This document shows, piece by piece, positions 15,547 to 26,600 of a DNA stretch of 64,000 bases. Within the stretch, counting starts at the first letter, position 1; the number at the start of each line of letters is the position of its first letter. The translations under genes and the position numbers were made by a program. Source of the DNA: Mesodorylaimus sp. YZB2_4 (Eukaryota; Nematoda; Enoplea; Dorylaimida; Dorylaimidae); assembly GCA_030248295.1 (NCBI GenBank), contig JASANH010000651.1, forward strand, positions 248,001-312,000, written 5' to 3'. The notes under the pieces are model-generated. The model had not been told where the DNA came from. It worked only from the letters and a program-made list of their open reading frames with translations, and did not search any database.

Positions 15547-16936
15547 TCAGCAAGAAAGCTTTTGGAGCCAGCAACAAATCCCATTTATCATCCTCTTCAG
15601 GAAATGGGGCTTTGTGATCATAATCTCCCCACCATTTTCATGCAGCTCGTTCTCGACATCGCTGACGCTCTCAGAGTCCAGCGACTTTTCTTGCCATCGG
15701 TCCGCGCTGATCTTGATGCAACGACCATCCGCTTGCCTATTCACCATCTCGACGGCTGCTTGCACTTGTTTCGACATCCAAATTCCGCCGTCATTCAAAC
15801 TATCAATCAGCAAGTTTTTTTGAGGGAAATAGCCAAGCGAGTTAACAAATTCTTCAGCCGCTGCCCTCGAGAGGATATTGCTGACTTTGCTGCAATATAG
15901 GCGTCGCAGCTGAGGACAGTTGCGGACAAAGGCGCTAAAGGTTTCTTTGCTTAAAGGATAGAATAAACGGACAACTTCCAGCTTCGTGCACTTGCAAGCA
16001 ATCGAAAAAATACCCACATCAGGATCCGGAATGCGAAAGCGATAAATAAACAACTCGCGAAGACAGGTCAAATTCGACAAGTATCCGATATCTTGACCGG
16101 ATGACAAACGTGCAGCAGCCCCACCAATCAAAAAAATGGATTGCAAAAGTGGAAACGACGCTGAAATCTTGGCGATGGTCGGACCAGTGACATTCATATC
16201 TATAATAGTCAGGGACTTCAGACATCGCACCTGCCAGAAACTTGGCATCTTTTCCCACTCCAGCTCAGTGCTCGGGTCTCCTTCACGCTGGAGTTGACTA
16301 GACATTTTCACCGCATGAATTTCTGGCTTCTTTTCAAAAAATTCGTTCCAAACGAATTCCCATTGCTTTACTGACCGATGCATCTCCACACTAATAGAAT
16401 TTATGTTTGGACAGCGGTCGAATAGAGATTTGAAAAATTCACTGGTGCAATACTCAATGTCAACGACTTCGATTTTTGGACAAGTTATGTCAGGAAATTC
16501 GGTTGGTGGATAACTCCATTCCAATTGACGCAAATTCGGACAGTTGCGCAGCAGTTCAAACGCGATTATGGGCTCGACATGCACGTACATGCTAAAAACT
16601 AGTTTGATCGCAGTCAGTCGCGGGTAGTCAAATTTTGATGCAATCTTCAATCTTTCTTTGATCAACCTCTTCGGATAGGAACCATTCGAGTCCCTAAAAT
16701 CGCATTTCACAAGTTTTAGATCTCGGGCCATCAAGTTTAGTATTTGCCACAGCGTCAACAGGTCCATACGAACGAAACGCGTCGTCAGTCAAGTTGAACA
16801 ATTTCGTTTGCGAGATGGCCAGACGAGAAATTTCTTCGAATCGACGACTGACACGAGCCAAGCGAATTTGTTGATCGAAAGGCAAGTCATGAACGATCTG
16901 GAGGCAAACGTGGTTTGGCAAGCGATCGAAATCCAT
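15547..16936 (-). pseudogene. F-box/LRR protein, 1-nt frameshift after the F-box
   Basis: An F-box protein would recruit substrates to an SCF ubiquitin ligase through a C-terminal Leu-rich region. The F-box opens at ATG 16936 (DRLPNHVCLQIVHDLPFDQQI, VSRRFEEIS) and runs to FNLTDDAF. Alignment with the paralogue at 20553 shows one extra nucleotide near 16768-16780, shifting the frame just before MDLLTLWQILNL. From there a 406-codon frame continues uninterrupted to 15547 with LRR-like phrases (RNCPNLRQLEW, CPKIEVVDIEYC, CPQLRRLY). So either the gene is broken, or translation restarts at ATG 16767 giving an F-box-less protein, or the base is a sequencing error. The long intact downstream frame argues for a recent lesion. 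Confidence 0.8.
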
Positions 16937-17789
16937 TTGCGTGTATCGGTCGGCACTTTACTTTTGTCGGAGAACTTCAATGCATGAATAATCAAAGAAA
17001 CTGGCTATAGGATGCTGGTAGTTTGCAGGGTCTAGGTACTGTACACTTCCGCTGCTTCAAAGAATAGCGACGGACATTCGATACTCCATCGTTGCAGTGA
17101 AGAGTCTGATTTGTAAAGTTGAACCCTGTGCGGAAAGGGCTGAACGATGAGGAGGGATAAAGCATAAAACATATTCAGCAGACCCTCAGCCTGAAGTTCT
17201 GAGGGTCGATCGAGTCTGAAATTTCTGGTGGCGCCACCTTGCCTATTTGACAGGGTTTCTAAGAGTCATCTACCCTTTACGCAAACCATAGGAGTAGCAC
17301 TGGGATGGTGACCTTCTCTAACGCACGCCGGTGCATGCAAAAATGCGAGCATCATCCATCGCCAGATTCGGCTAGTCTTGTGCACAGGTAGCCTTTTTTA
17401 TGGGTAGCTTATTTGTACTTTCACGATCACGATACTTACACGCAGTTTCTGCCAGATGGTTGCGAATGCGGACTTTACGAATACCATTATGATTTGGCTT
17501 TATGAATATATTAGCATCTAATTTCATAGTGACAACTTGTAAGGTATTTCTTGTTTCCCGCGGTCTAGCCGACTCGACTCCTCTATGCTCTGCATTGGAA
17601 TCAAATAGGATACGGCGAAAATATTTATTATCAGTACAGTATGTAATAGTGCTGTAACATACTGTAGATGTATCGTAAAAACCGACTTGCAAAAAGCACC
17701 CACAGTATGTGATACTGATACAGCAGCCTCCTACTTTTTCTATTCTACTGCATAATCTCCTGTCAAAGGCTCCCCAAAATCATGGCAGG
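16937..17789. other. No gene seen
   Basis: Flank between the broken F-box gene and a secreted protein gene; no exon or RNA gene recognised. Confidence 0.35.
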
Positions 17790-18416
17790 CTATCCAAACC
17801 CGAGTCCTGGCGTGTAATGTGTTTGTCTTGGCAATGGCGGGGCTCTATAATTAGGCGAACCAAATGGATGAATTCTTGGCAAGGTTTCTGCGCGATACTC
17901 CGGATCGGCCAATAATGGCGAATCTTCTATCAATGGTTCGTCGACTTCACCTTGAGGCGGCATGTTGGAGAACGAGGGAGCTCGAGGCGCCCCGTTCTGC
18001 ATTGCCCAAGCTGGAAGATTTTGAGCCGGTACTCCATATATTCGCTGATATGATCCCGATGCGGGACTTCCAGCTGGTCGATGGATTATGGAAGCAGCCA
18101 CATCCATTGTAGCTGCACTTGTTCTGGGATGAGAGAATGGTCCGACATTGGCCTGACTGTCCGAATGGTGAGTGCTGTGAGGCTCCCCCGTCGAATGATG
18201 AGACGACATCCAGTACCACTCCTTTCCAAAGTCATTCATGTTCGTGTTAGTGCGGGAAGATGGAAGCGGTGGAGCTGCTGCACTTAACGATCGAAAATCG
18301 AATGAAGATTGACGGCTGATTCGTGAGTTGCGAATTCGTCTCAGCAAGTATTTATTTATTGCAAAAGCGGGCTGTGGGAGAATAAATAAAAATGCAATTA
18401 TCAGAACGCTAGCCAT
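17790..18416 (-). CDS. Secreted Pro/Ser-rich protein, unknown
   Basis: Single-exon frame of 208 aa starting at ATG 18416 with a clear signal peptide (MASVLIIAFLFILPQPAFA). The mature part begins with a basic stretch (YLLRRIRNSRISR), then is Pro, Ser and His rich (SLSAAAPPLPSS, MSSHHSTGEPHSTHH) and ends with short aromatic/proline phrases (YRAPPLPRQTHYTPGLGFG). No Cys pairs, no transmembrane segment after the signal, no domain I recognise. It could be a matrix protein or a peptide precursor, but dibasic sites are few. It lies between two inverted F-box copies. Confidence that it is a gene rests on the signal peptide and on the frame being long for its composition. Confidence 0.5.
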   Translation of the reverse strand: MASVLIIAFLFILPQPAFAINKYLLRRIRNSRISRQSSFDFRSLSAAAPPLPSSRTNTNMNDFGKEWYWMSSHHSTGEPHSTHHSDSQANVGPFSHPRTSAATMDVAASIIHRPAGSPASGSYQRIYGVPAQNLPAWAMQNGAPRAPSFSNMPPQGEVDEPLIEDSPLLADPEYRAETLPRIHPFGSPNYRAPPLPRQTHYTPGLGFG

Positions 18417-20552
18417 TATTGGCCCAAACTTCTTTTATAATTCGATAAAAACAGGGCTCGTTGTCTTGACGAAAACACCAAAAAGGTGTGGCTGCGTTGC
18501 GCCGACAGGCACACGTGGGTATTTGTAGTCAAACTAAAAGTGGTCTTCTGTAAAGGTGAACTCGATTGCCTCTGGCGATTAACCATTGATCATCTAATCA
18601 AATGACGGATACGCCGCCAGAAAATGACAAAATAGCATTCTTGTGGTGCTGCGAGAGGTGGAACAATATTTGCGCAAATAAGATATTATCTTGCCATTGT
18701 GTGTCGACTACAGTATTTGGTGATTTCAAATCTAAAACGGGTGAAGAATTTTGCAGCACTTTGAAAAGAAGGGAAGCTTGTGAGCAGATACAGCACACCT
18801 GCGGCGTCACTGGCTGCCCGTATTAGGCAGGATCGACTGAAAGTTCAGAGCAGCTGAAACTGTATTTAATGTCTGAAACTATATTTTACTAGCAAGAATT
18901 TTTTACTTGCCAACTGCTCAAAACAGCCGTATTTACGAGTCTGCCGGTCATAGGTGTCTAACAATGAGTGAGCTTTTAGAGAACAAATCAATATCCTGGA
19001 AACAGAAGCCCCCATCAGAGATGAAATCACCCAACCTGCAATGTTTGAGCTTTTCGATTACCGAGTCAGAACATTGAGTCCCATTATCGCATTAGCCTGT
19101 CATACTTACAACTCCTTTCACTTAGGCACTTGACTCTTACCTATATACTGTATGTTCAAATGTACTGCTAGTAATTCGTTGGCTCCGGATATGATTTTCA
19201 TTCCACCATTTCTTCTATTTGCATGAGATAAAGAAAGTTTTTGATTGTATTAATTTTTTTACGAAGACCCGTTATGGTACCTAAATACCCGTAATGGACC
19301 TCGTATGTACAGTAGCATTCGTCACAGGGGCAGAAACTGAAAGTGCAGTAATAAACCTAATCTGAGCATACGTACAAAGAAGCTTGCAAAAAGACAGTCT
19401 GTGCAGCACTTTTCGAGTCTGGTGACATGTTTGCGTTTAATCACTAATAGCACCAATGCTTGCACATAGAGAAGATCACCTCCGCAGTGCTACCCTTCTT
19501 GTTTGTGGAGACTCATGGGCTGTTTGCGTTTGTTACACCCCTGCTTCAGTTGAAGTCGGGTGGAAGCTTCTCGCACCTGCTTTCTTTCTCGAGGAACAAC
19601 AGGGGGCTTTTGAAAAATTCCAATAATTCTAAAAACGATGGTGATCAAGGGATACCCAGACGTAATGTCAAGGCAGAGATGCGTCGATCTGCAAAACATA
19701 CCTTGGCAATTACACATGAGTTAAATGCTTAATGAAATTGTACGAGATTAATGACCACAGTCAAATGAGAGTTTGAAAGACTAAAGATAAGCGAAAAACA
19801 AACAAGTTTTGCGATGGATAGACCAGCAGTAGATCAAAATTAGGTAGGTCCTGGTGATGAAAGCTTAATGGTATTCGATCACCTCAGATGCAATAGCCCT
19901 TTCGACGAAAAAAGCAATTTTTGTGTCGTTTGAGTATCATCATCATATTTTATTCTTGTGCAAACGCATATGCGCACTAGGAGCACAAGAAACATAAAAC
20001 ACAACACACATGATACTAAAATGTGTGAGTAACAATGAGCACAATCTCGAAACTCCGTGTAATTCCAAAACAGTGTAATTCTGTGGCTTCTCTGTAATTT
20101 CAAACCAGTGCATTGAACGCTGCAAGTTTTTCATTCTTGCGTTGTAACTTTTGCAGCTTGAGGGAGCCACAAAGGAACGAGGCTCTGAGCTGAATCTGGC
20201 CCTTTCCCTTGCTCTCGCTCGCTCACTACCACTTTACTGTAGATCCAAAATAGTGTATTTAAACATGCTGCAAGTTTTTGACTCTTTAGCATACACTTAC
20301 GCTCTCAAAGGTGATCCTCAGAACCCCTTTAAAAAAAATTCAGATGTACCGTTGGCGATCAATCCTGTCGATTCCAGGTAGGCAGTTTGCGCTCTGTTTG
20401 CCCACTTTATCTGGCCCTCCGACTACAAGTACAGTGGTTTAACTTTACACGACCAAAATTACCCCAGCATCGAGAGCATTGTGCACATCCATTTTAAAAC
20501 TAGCGGAACCCTGCTGGCATTTTTTTCTGTTCTTTTCCCGCCGTGATTTGAG
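18417..20552. other. No convincing gene
   Basis: Intergenic, over 2 kb. A frame at 18602-18826 with several Cys and one at 19460-19732 lack credible splice sites or signal peptides. The last part must hold the promoter region of the + strand F-box copy. Confidence 0.35.
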
Positions 20553-21983
20553 ATGAATTTTGATCGCCTACCAAACCACATTTGCCTCCAGATCGTTCAC
20601 AAATTGCCTTTCGATCAACAAATTCGCTTGGCTCGAGTCAGTCGGCGATTCGAAGAAATTTCTCGTTTGGCAGTCTCGCACACGGAAAAGTTCAACTTGA
20701 CCGACTACGCAGTTTGTCGCATGGACCTGCTGACGCTGTGGAAAATACTAAACTTGATCGCGCGAAATCTGAAAATAGTGACATTCGATTTTAGTTATCC
20801 AGCGGATTTCTATCCGATGATCGATGCCTGGTTAATCAAAGAAAGATTGAAGATTGCATCAGAATTTGAGTACCCGCGATTGACTTCGATCAAACTACTT
20901 TTAAGCAAGTATCTCGAGCCTAACAGCATTCGTGAATTGCTAAGCAACTGCCCGAATTTGCGAAAATTGGAATGGTATTCTCCGCCAAATAAATTTCCTG
21001 ACATTATGTGTCCAAAAATCGAAGTCGTTGACATTAGGTATTGCACCAGGGAATTTTTCGAATCTCTAGCTGATGTCTGTCCAAACATAAATTCTATCAA
21101 TGTGGGAATGCTGTGGTCTGCAAAGCCGTGGGAATTAGTTTGGAACGAGTTTTTCGAAAAGAGGCCAGAAATGGATTCAGTGAAAATAACTTGCCTCCCA
21201 TACGAAGGAGACAATAGCACTGACTTTGAATGGAAAACTATGCCAAGCTTTTGGCGAGAGGCTTCCTTGAAATCTCTAAGCCTTGATATGAATGTCATTG
21301 GTCGGACGATCGCCAAAATTTCAGCCTCGTTTCGTCATTTGCAGTTTCTACAGTTGGTGGCCGGGGCTGGTGCCGATTCTTTAGCCAGTCAAGATATCGC
21401 CTACCTGTCGAATTTGGCCTGCCTGCGCGAGTTGTGTATTTGTCGCTTCGATATTAAAAATGATGATGATGCGGGCTTTTTTTTGATTGCTCGCAAGTGC
21501 ACAAAGCTGGAAGTTGTCAATTTAACATATTCTTAAAGTAAATAAACCTTCGGTGCTTTCATTATCAGCTGCCCTCAGCTGCGGAGCCTTTATTTCTTCG
21601 AAGTCAGCAATATCTTCTCGATGGCGAAGGCTAAAGAATTTGTTGAATCTCACGGCTATTCCCCTCAGGAAAACTTGCTGATCGACTTAATGAATGATTA
21701 TAAAGGAATCAATCGCGGACTTTGGATGTCAAAACAAGTGCAAGCCGCCGTCGAGATGGTGAATAGGCAAGCGAATGGTCGTTGCATCAAGATCAGCGTC
21801 CACGGATGGCAAAAAAAGTCGCTGGACTCTGAGAGCGTCTGCGATGTCGAGAACGAGCACACGGAAAATGGCGGCGAGATGATGATCACAAAGCCCAAAG
21901 TTCTGAAAAGGGTGATCAGCGGAATTCTATGCTGGTTTCAAAAGCTTTTCTGCGAAAGTGTGATGACAAAATGGACGCTTTAA
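20553..21983 (+). pseudogene. F-box/LRR protein paralogue with two in-frame stops
   Basis: Paralogue of the minus-strand F-box gene, inverted relative to it. ATG 20553 opens an intact F-box (FDRLPNHICLQIVHKLPFDQ) that continues in frame through MDLLTLWKILNL and the LRR part to KLEVVNLTYS. Two TAA codons then interrupt it, at 21534-21536 and 21543-21545, where the paralogue has Leu and Glu (LSKET). The same frame continues after them (CPQLRSLYFFEVSN, AKEFVESHGY, WMSKQVQAAVEMVNRQANG) to the natural stop at 21983. The two stops in an otherwise aligned frame indicate a pseudogene or a product truncated to 327 aa. Each copy keeps intact what the other has lost. Confidence 0.85.
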
Positions 21984-22394
21984 GTTTGCCCCTCTACATC
22001 TTGCTACTAATTAGTAAGAATTGTACTTCGTTCAGAGGCAATCCTTTTGCTTTTTGCTGTAGTTATAAAAGGAGCGAGTCAGATTTCTATAATACTATAA
22101 CTAGCCAGCGGAAGGCCAGAGCACAGGAAGGACCCCCAGCGTTTAGACTTACAAATTCAAGGAGCAGCCGCACATGTCGACTGCTGTAAGGGGGGTCTTA
22201 TAAGACCTTGATTGCCCAGAATGCAAATCAGACCAGGAACTCAATATCAGTTTTCGCCCGATGCGTGAAAACAAAACCAGTCACTCAGCCTCGTGCATGA
22301 CCTCTGACGTAGGAGAGGCAGGCCAGGTCTCTCAACCACTGCACATAGCTAAGGTGCAGATAAGGTATCCAAACCTATGCTATTCGTGACGCCA
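21984..22394. other. Flank, possible TRIM internal remnant at its end
   Basis: No gene. The last bases (TCGTGACGCCAG at about 22385-22396) match the reverse complement of the TRIM primer-binding site, so part of this stretch may be internal region of a decayed element. Confidence 0.4.
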
Positions 22395-22953
22395 GTACCG
22401 AAACCTGACAGGCGCAGGAGAGAGTGCAGGGCAAAAAATCCGACGGGAGCAAGGCAAGTCTTGCGACGGCTGCGGTGGTGCAGTGGTTTGGCATTCGATC
22501 CCCGGTGATGGAGGTCGGCTTGCGAACCATTAACCCTCGCTGACCTAACACGCCAGGCCGTGGGTGACTCACCCGGTACCGTCGAGGTGCTCCCAGTGGA
22601 GAGACCGAAGCCAAACGAGGAGACAGCCGATGGTGTGAACTGCCACTCGCTATCGTCTGAGAAAGTCTGGTCTAGTCCAGGATGCTCTCGTCTGGAGGTG
22701 CTCCTAGTGGGGACTCGCTGAGGGCGCTGCTGTATGTGTCGGTTCCCGCACAGCCTTGCTTATACGGTTGACTGCTGGCCGGCAAGAGGCAAAACGGCCC
22801 TCAGCCCAAAAAAATTTTAATGCAAAAAAGGCAAGTCTTGCGACTAAACCCGCGGGTGGCGCATCAACCCGAGGGGTGACGTTGCCCAGCCAGGGGAGAT
22901 CAATACCACTTATCCTCTCCCACTCGCCATGGCCACCAGGCTCGAAGACTACA
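22395..22953 (-). mobile_element. TRIM-family LTR, split by a SINE
   Basis: Degenerate LTR of the miniature LTR family. Its first part runs from about 22395 to 22467 (CCTGACAGGCG, then GACGGGAGCAAGGCAAGTCTT) and resumes at 22845 (CATCAACCCGAGGGG, CCCAGCCAGGGGAG, CCCACTCGCCATGGCC) to 22953. The gap is a SINE flanked by a 17-bp duplication. A primer-site-like sequence abuts the left end, as in the complete copies. Confidence 0.7.
22468..22827 (+). mobile_element. tRNA-derived SINE with 17-bp target-site duplication
   Basis: About 360 bp flanked by exact copies of AAGGCAAGTCTTGCGAC (22451-22467 and 22828-22844). The 5' end has a pol III A-box-like TGGTGCAGTGG; the B box is degenerate. The 3' end is A-rich (AAAAAAATTTTAATGCAAAAAA). 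Long flanking duplication plus A-rich tail is the signature of LINE-mediated retroposition. It interrupts a TRIM LTR, so it is younger than that LTR. Confidence 0.75.
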
Positions 22954-23354
22954 CACTTTTAGCTTACCCATCATGCACTCGTCCCTTACAGAAATAGCAG
23001 ATCTTCAGGGACACCTTTCAAAATGGCCCTTGAATCCGACAGGAAATCAGTGTCGAAGCGGCGTCCTGGTGGGCTAGTCTAACCAGCCTGAGGGTTCCAG
23101 TACTGTATGGGTGCGTGCTGCACCTTATTCTTACGTGTGGTTTGTACACGTGAACAACACAGCTTTATCTTACTGCAACACATGTGGGGCAAAAAATAAA
23201 GTATAATGGAGCCTTGACTGGAGAGAATCACTTCAAAAGGGGTTGGCGGAGAAACTTCTCACAATCCAATCGTTGAACCCAGTCCGAGCCCAAAGTCATT
23301 CAAATGGTCAGTTGGCGCCCACTAGCAATTGAATGCTGCCAGCAGGTCAGTCAA

Positions 23355-23548
23355 TGACTCATACTCATGTCACTGGCCAGCTAGATGACGTCAGGGGCTA
23401 TCATGAGTTTGCGTACCTTGTTGTTCACTCACCTCGTGTCGCCCATGACTCACCTCTCTCAACCGTGTTTCAGGCTGGTGCGCACGTGTGATCGATTTGT
23501 GCACAGCGTGCGGAGGTGGCGTGACGTCAGAGCTCGGCTGGCTATAAA
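23355..23548 (+). promoter_or_regulatory. Annexin promoter: two CRE, two AP-1 sites and TATA box
   Basis: Two perfect CRE palindromes TGACGTCA (23386-23393 and 23522-23529), two TGACTCA sites (23355-23361 and 23446-23452) and TATAAA at 23543-23548, which is 123 bp before the annexin ATG at 23671. Four bZIP-type sites in under 200 bp just upstream of a TATA box suggest CREB/ATF/AP-1 control. Confidence 0.6.
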
Positions 23549-23670
23549 CACTTGGAGACTGCGGTGTGTGCATTAGAACGTCCACGCTACTCGCGCTTCG
23601 GCAACTCTGCTCGACTTTGTCGCATATTTCCGCATTTTCGTCGATCTTATAACTTTTGGCGTATCTGAAA

Positions 23671-26600
23671 ATGTCATATCCTAATCCGTACGGTTCTGCG
23701 CCTGGAGTAAGTAAAATTCTACTTTTGGCATTTTATTTTTTCATACACATTTTTCTGGGGTCTTTCATATGCAAAAAAGAAATTTAGATTGCATTTCCTT
23801 CCTTCAGGTTGGTTATGCGCAGCCGGGTCCGTCCACATATCCGGCTCCACCTTCCGCAGGCCGTCTGGGTTTTGAGGTAGGAGGAGACTAAGAGAGCCGT
23901 TTCATTCGTAAAGTAGAACACTAGTTTTTTGCAATTAACAGATTCGTGACTTGTAGTGCAACATTATTTTAAAAAATCAATGCCTTATGTTTTTTGGACT
24001 GATTTGAGGTTGCATTTTGTCAAAATAGTCTCAAATTTTTAATTTTCCCGTGGGAATCCAATATTAATCGCTGCGTGAAATATGTTTTTGTTGTTTTTTT
24101 TATTGTGGAAAATTTTAGTTAGTTATTGTTTTGTGATAAGCACTCTTCGCACTAAAGCGTCCTGTGTTGGTAACTGACGAGCAAAGCAAGGATTTAGTTC
24201 CCTTTTTTTTTAACATTATTATTTTGTGCATGTGAATTTTACTGACCCTATTTCATTACTCATATCGATTTCTTTTTGTTTCAGAACATGCCTCCATATC
24301 CCGGCGGTGCCCCCGGTGGCTATGGTGGTCCACCCGCACCTGGATTTGCTCCCAGTGGCTACCCTGCTCAAGGTGGCCCCGGGTATCCGCCATCAAGTGT
24401 TTACCCGCCAGCTCCATCTGGCGGTGGTGGCTATCCGCCAAGCAGTGGGTACCCATCGTACGGTGGCAGTCAACCCCCAGCCGGGTACCCTCAACCCGGT
24501 GGCCAACCTGGCTATCCGTCGCAGCCCGGCGGCTATTCCCAACCACCATTGTCGTATCCTCACGGCAGCAGTGGCGGTGCGTACGGACAACCGGCGGGTC
24601 AATCGTATCCAGCTCCAAGTGGCCAATACGGACAACCATACGGGGCTCCAGCAGGGTCCCAGCCTGCTTATGGTGGTGGCGCACCAGTTCAGACTTTATC
24701 TTACGGCCAAGGTGGTGGCGCGTATCAGCCACCCACTGTTGGTAGTTCGCCTTACCAGGGCCCGCCTGCTCCTGGGTATAGTTCACAAACCAGTGGTTAT
24801 GGCGGTCATCAAGTGCCTGCTTCTGGTTTTGGGTCCAGCTCGGCATCGACTGGCGGATACGGCGGAGGTAAGGGACAGTTTTCTTGATTTACCATAGCTC
24901 TCTTAACACCTTTCATATTGACTAATGAGACCAGGAATGCGGGATTTGTACTTCCCAAAGTGCGGCCACCACCGGCACTATCTGAAGCAAGATACAGCGC
25001 TAGCTCTCGAACCCCCTATAAGGAAGTATAAATCCCTAGTTCCCAAGTTTGTCCTGCCACTATCTGATCGCAAACCAGTTCCTGTCTCCTGGATCATTAC
25101 TAACTAGTGTACGTTTTCTTGCGCACTTTCACTTCTCTGGCAAATGATATTTTTCCTGATTCACACTCCTTGATTCACAATCTGCTCGTCACGCTCGCGA
25201 TCGAACTCTTTATTTGTTCAGTCGTAGGTGCGCTTTTACAAGAATAGCGCACAGGCAGGTATAACATGATTCGTAGGCTGGGCGGATGGTGGGCGAATGT
25301 TGGCTTTAAAAGTACGCCAGTCCTCATTGCTTCAATCGTACGATCGGCTGCTCTCGTGCTTTTTACGACGTTTTCGCTTCGTTTTGTGTTCGGATTGGCT
25401 TGGAACGAGACTCGACTGTTTTGTCAGCGATTTGAGTCTCCACTGGAGTCGCCTGCGTATCAGTCTGTTTTAGTTGGGTGATGTAAATGGCATGTGTGTT
25501 CCGTGTGCGCTGCTTCTCCAAGATCGTATGGGGGCCAGAAGTAGGGCTTCTCTAGTTCAATTAGCATTTTGTTTGAATATTGCACTAATGGGTGCTTCAT
25601 TTGTCGGTGTGTTTGTGATTGAGGCCATCTTGTATGCATTCGCTGGCTGCATCGTGATGTTACATGGCTATTCTATTCTACACCCAACAATGCTTACCCG
25701 AATCTAGTTTCGTCTGTTTCGTGTTAGTGTCGTGAGAGAAAGCCATTTTTATTCTGCTTTGGGTTTGCCGTCGGTGTTGGTGTGGACTCGCTTTGTACGT
25801 GCTTTTTTGCACAGTGGAAATACGTGCTAGCATAGTTATACTTGTGCAGCTACGTGTTTCATGTGGCGATCGTCTGATTCGTTCAAGTTATTACCTATTA
25901 CTCATCAGGCACCGGAGTCATCAGATGTCATCAACTTTGCTCCCCTACAGTAGTTTGGTTTTCCATCTCTTTTGAATAAGCCGCCCGCTCTTCTGTCAAT
26001 TCGTTTTTTGTCAAGCCCTTCTGCATTTTTTAGCAGACTTCCTAATTTAGTTTGGTTTGTCCGTAAATTAAGGCGGCACTTTAGCTAGCCCAGTCTGCCC
26101 TGTTTGGATCGATCGTGCGACACAGAACGTGGCAGTTTGCTTGCCTCGGCGTCGGGTGGGAATCTTAAAAATGTGCCTGTCGTATCGGTGACATGCATGT
26201 GGGCTTGGTCTAGCTACCCTGCGCGTCATGGTTATATTAGCCAACTACTAACATTTGCATGCCTGCTGGGAGTCAGCAAGACTGTTGTGCTAGTTTGCAT
26301 TGAATGCATTTCTACTGTTTCTTGCAGGTCACTCAACTTCAACACCCACAATGGCATACAGTGGTCATTTCCAAGGCACGGTCAAACCGTCGCCTTCATT
26401 CAATCCAAACGCCGATTGCGAGGCTTTGAAGAAAGCTATGAAAGGATTGGGCTGCGATGACAAGGCTGTTATCAACGTCCTTTGCTATCGATCGAACGCG
26501 CAACGTCAACAAATCAGGAATACATTCAAGACTATGTACGGCAAGGTGAGCAATCTTGTAAGTTTGAAGAATATCCTTTAAAACTTTGAATTTTTTTAGG

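Noticed and set aside
24226..24897. Long frames in the other phases of the annexin N-terminal exon
   Set aside because: Shadows of the GGX-repeat codons; the chosen phase splices correctly into the annexin core.
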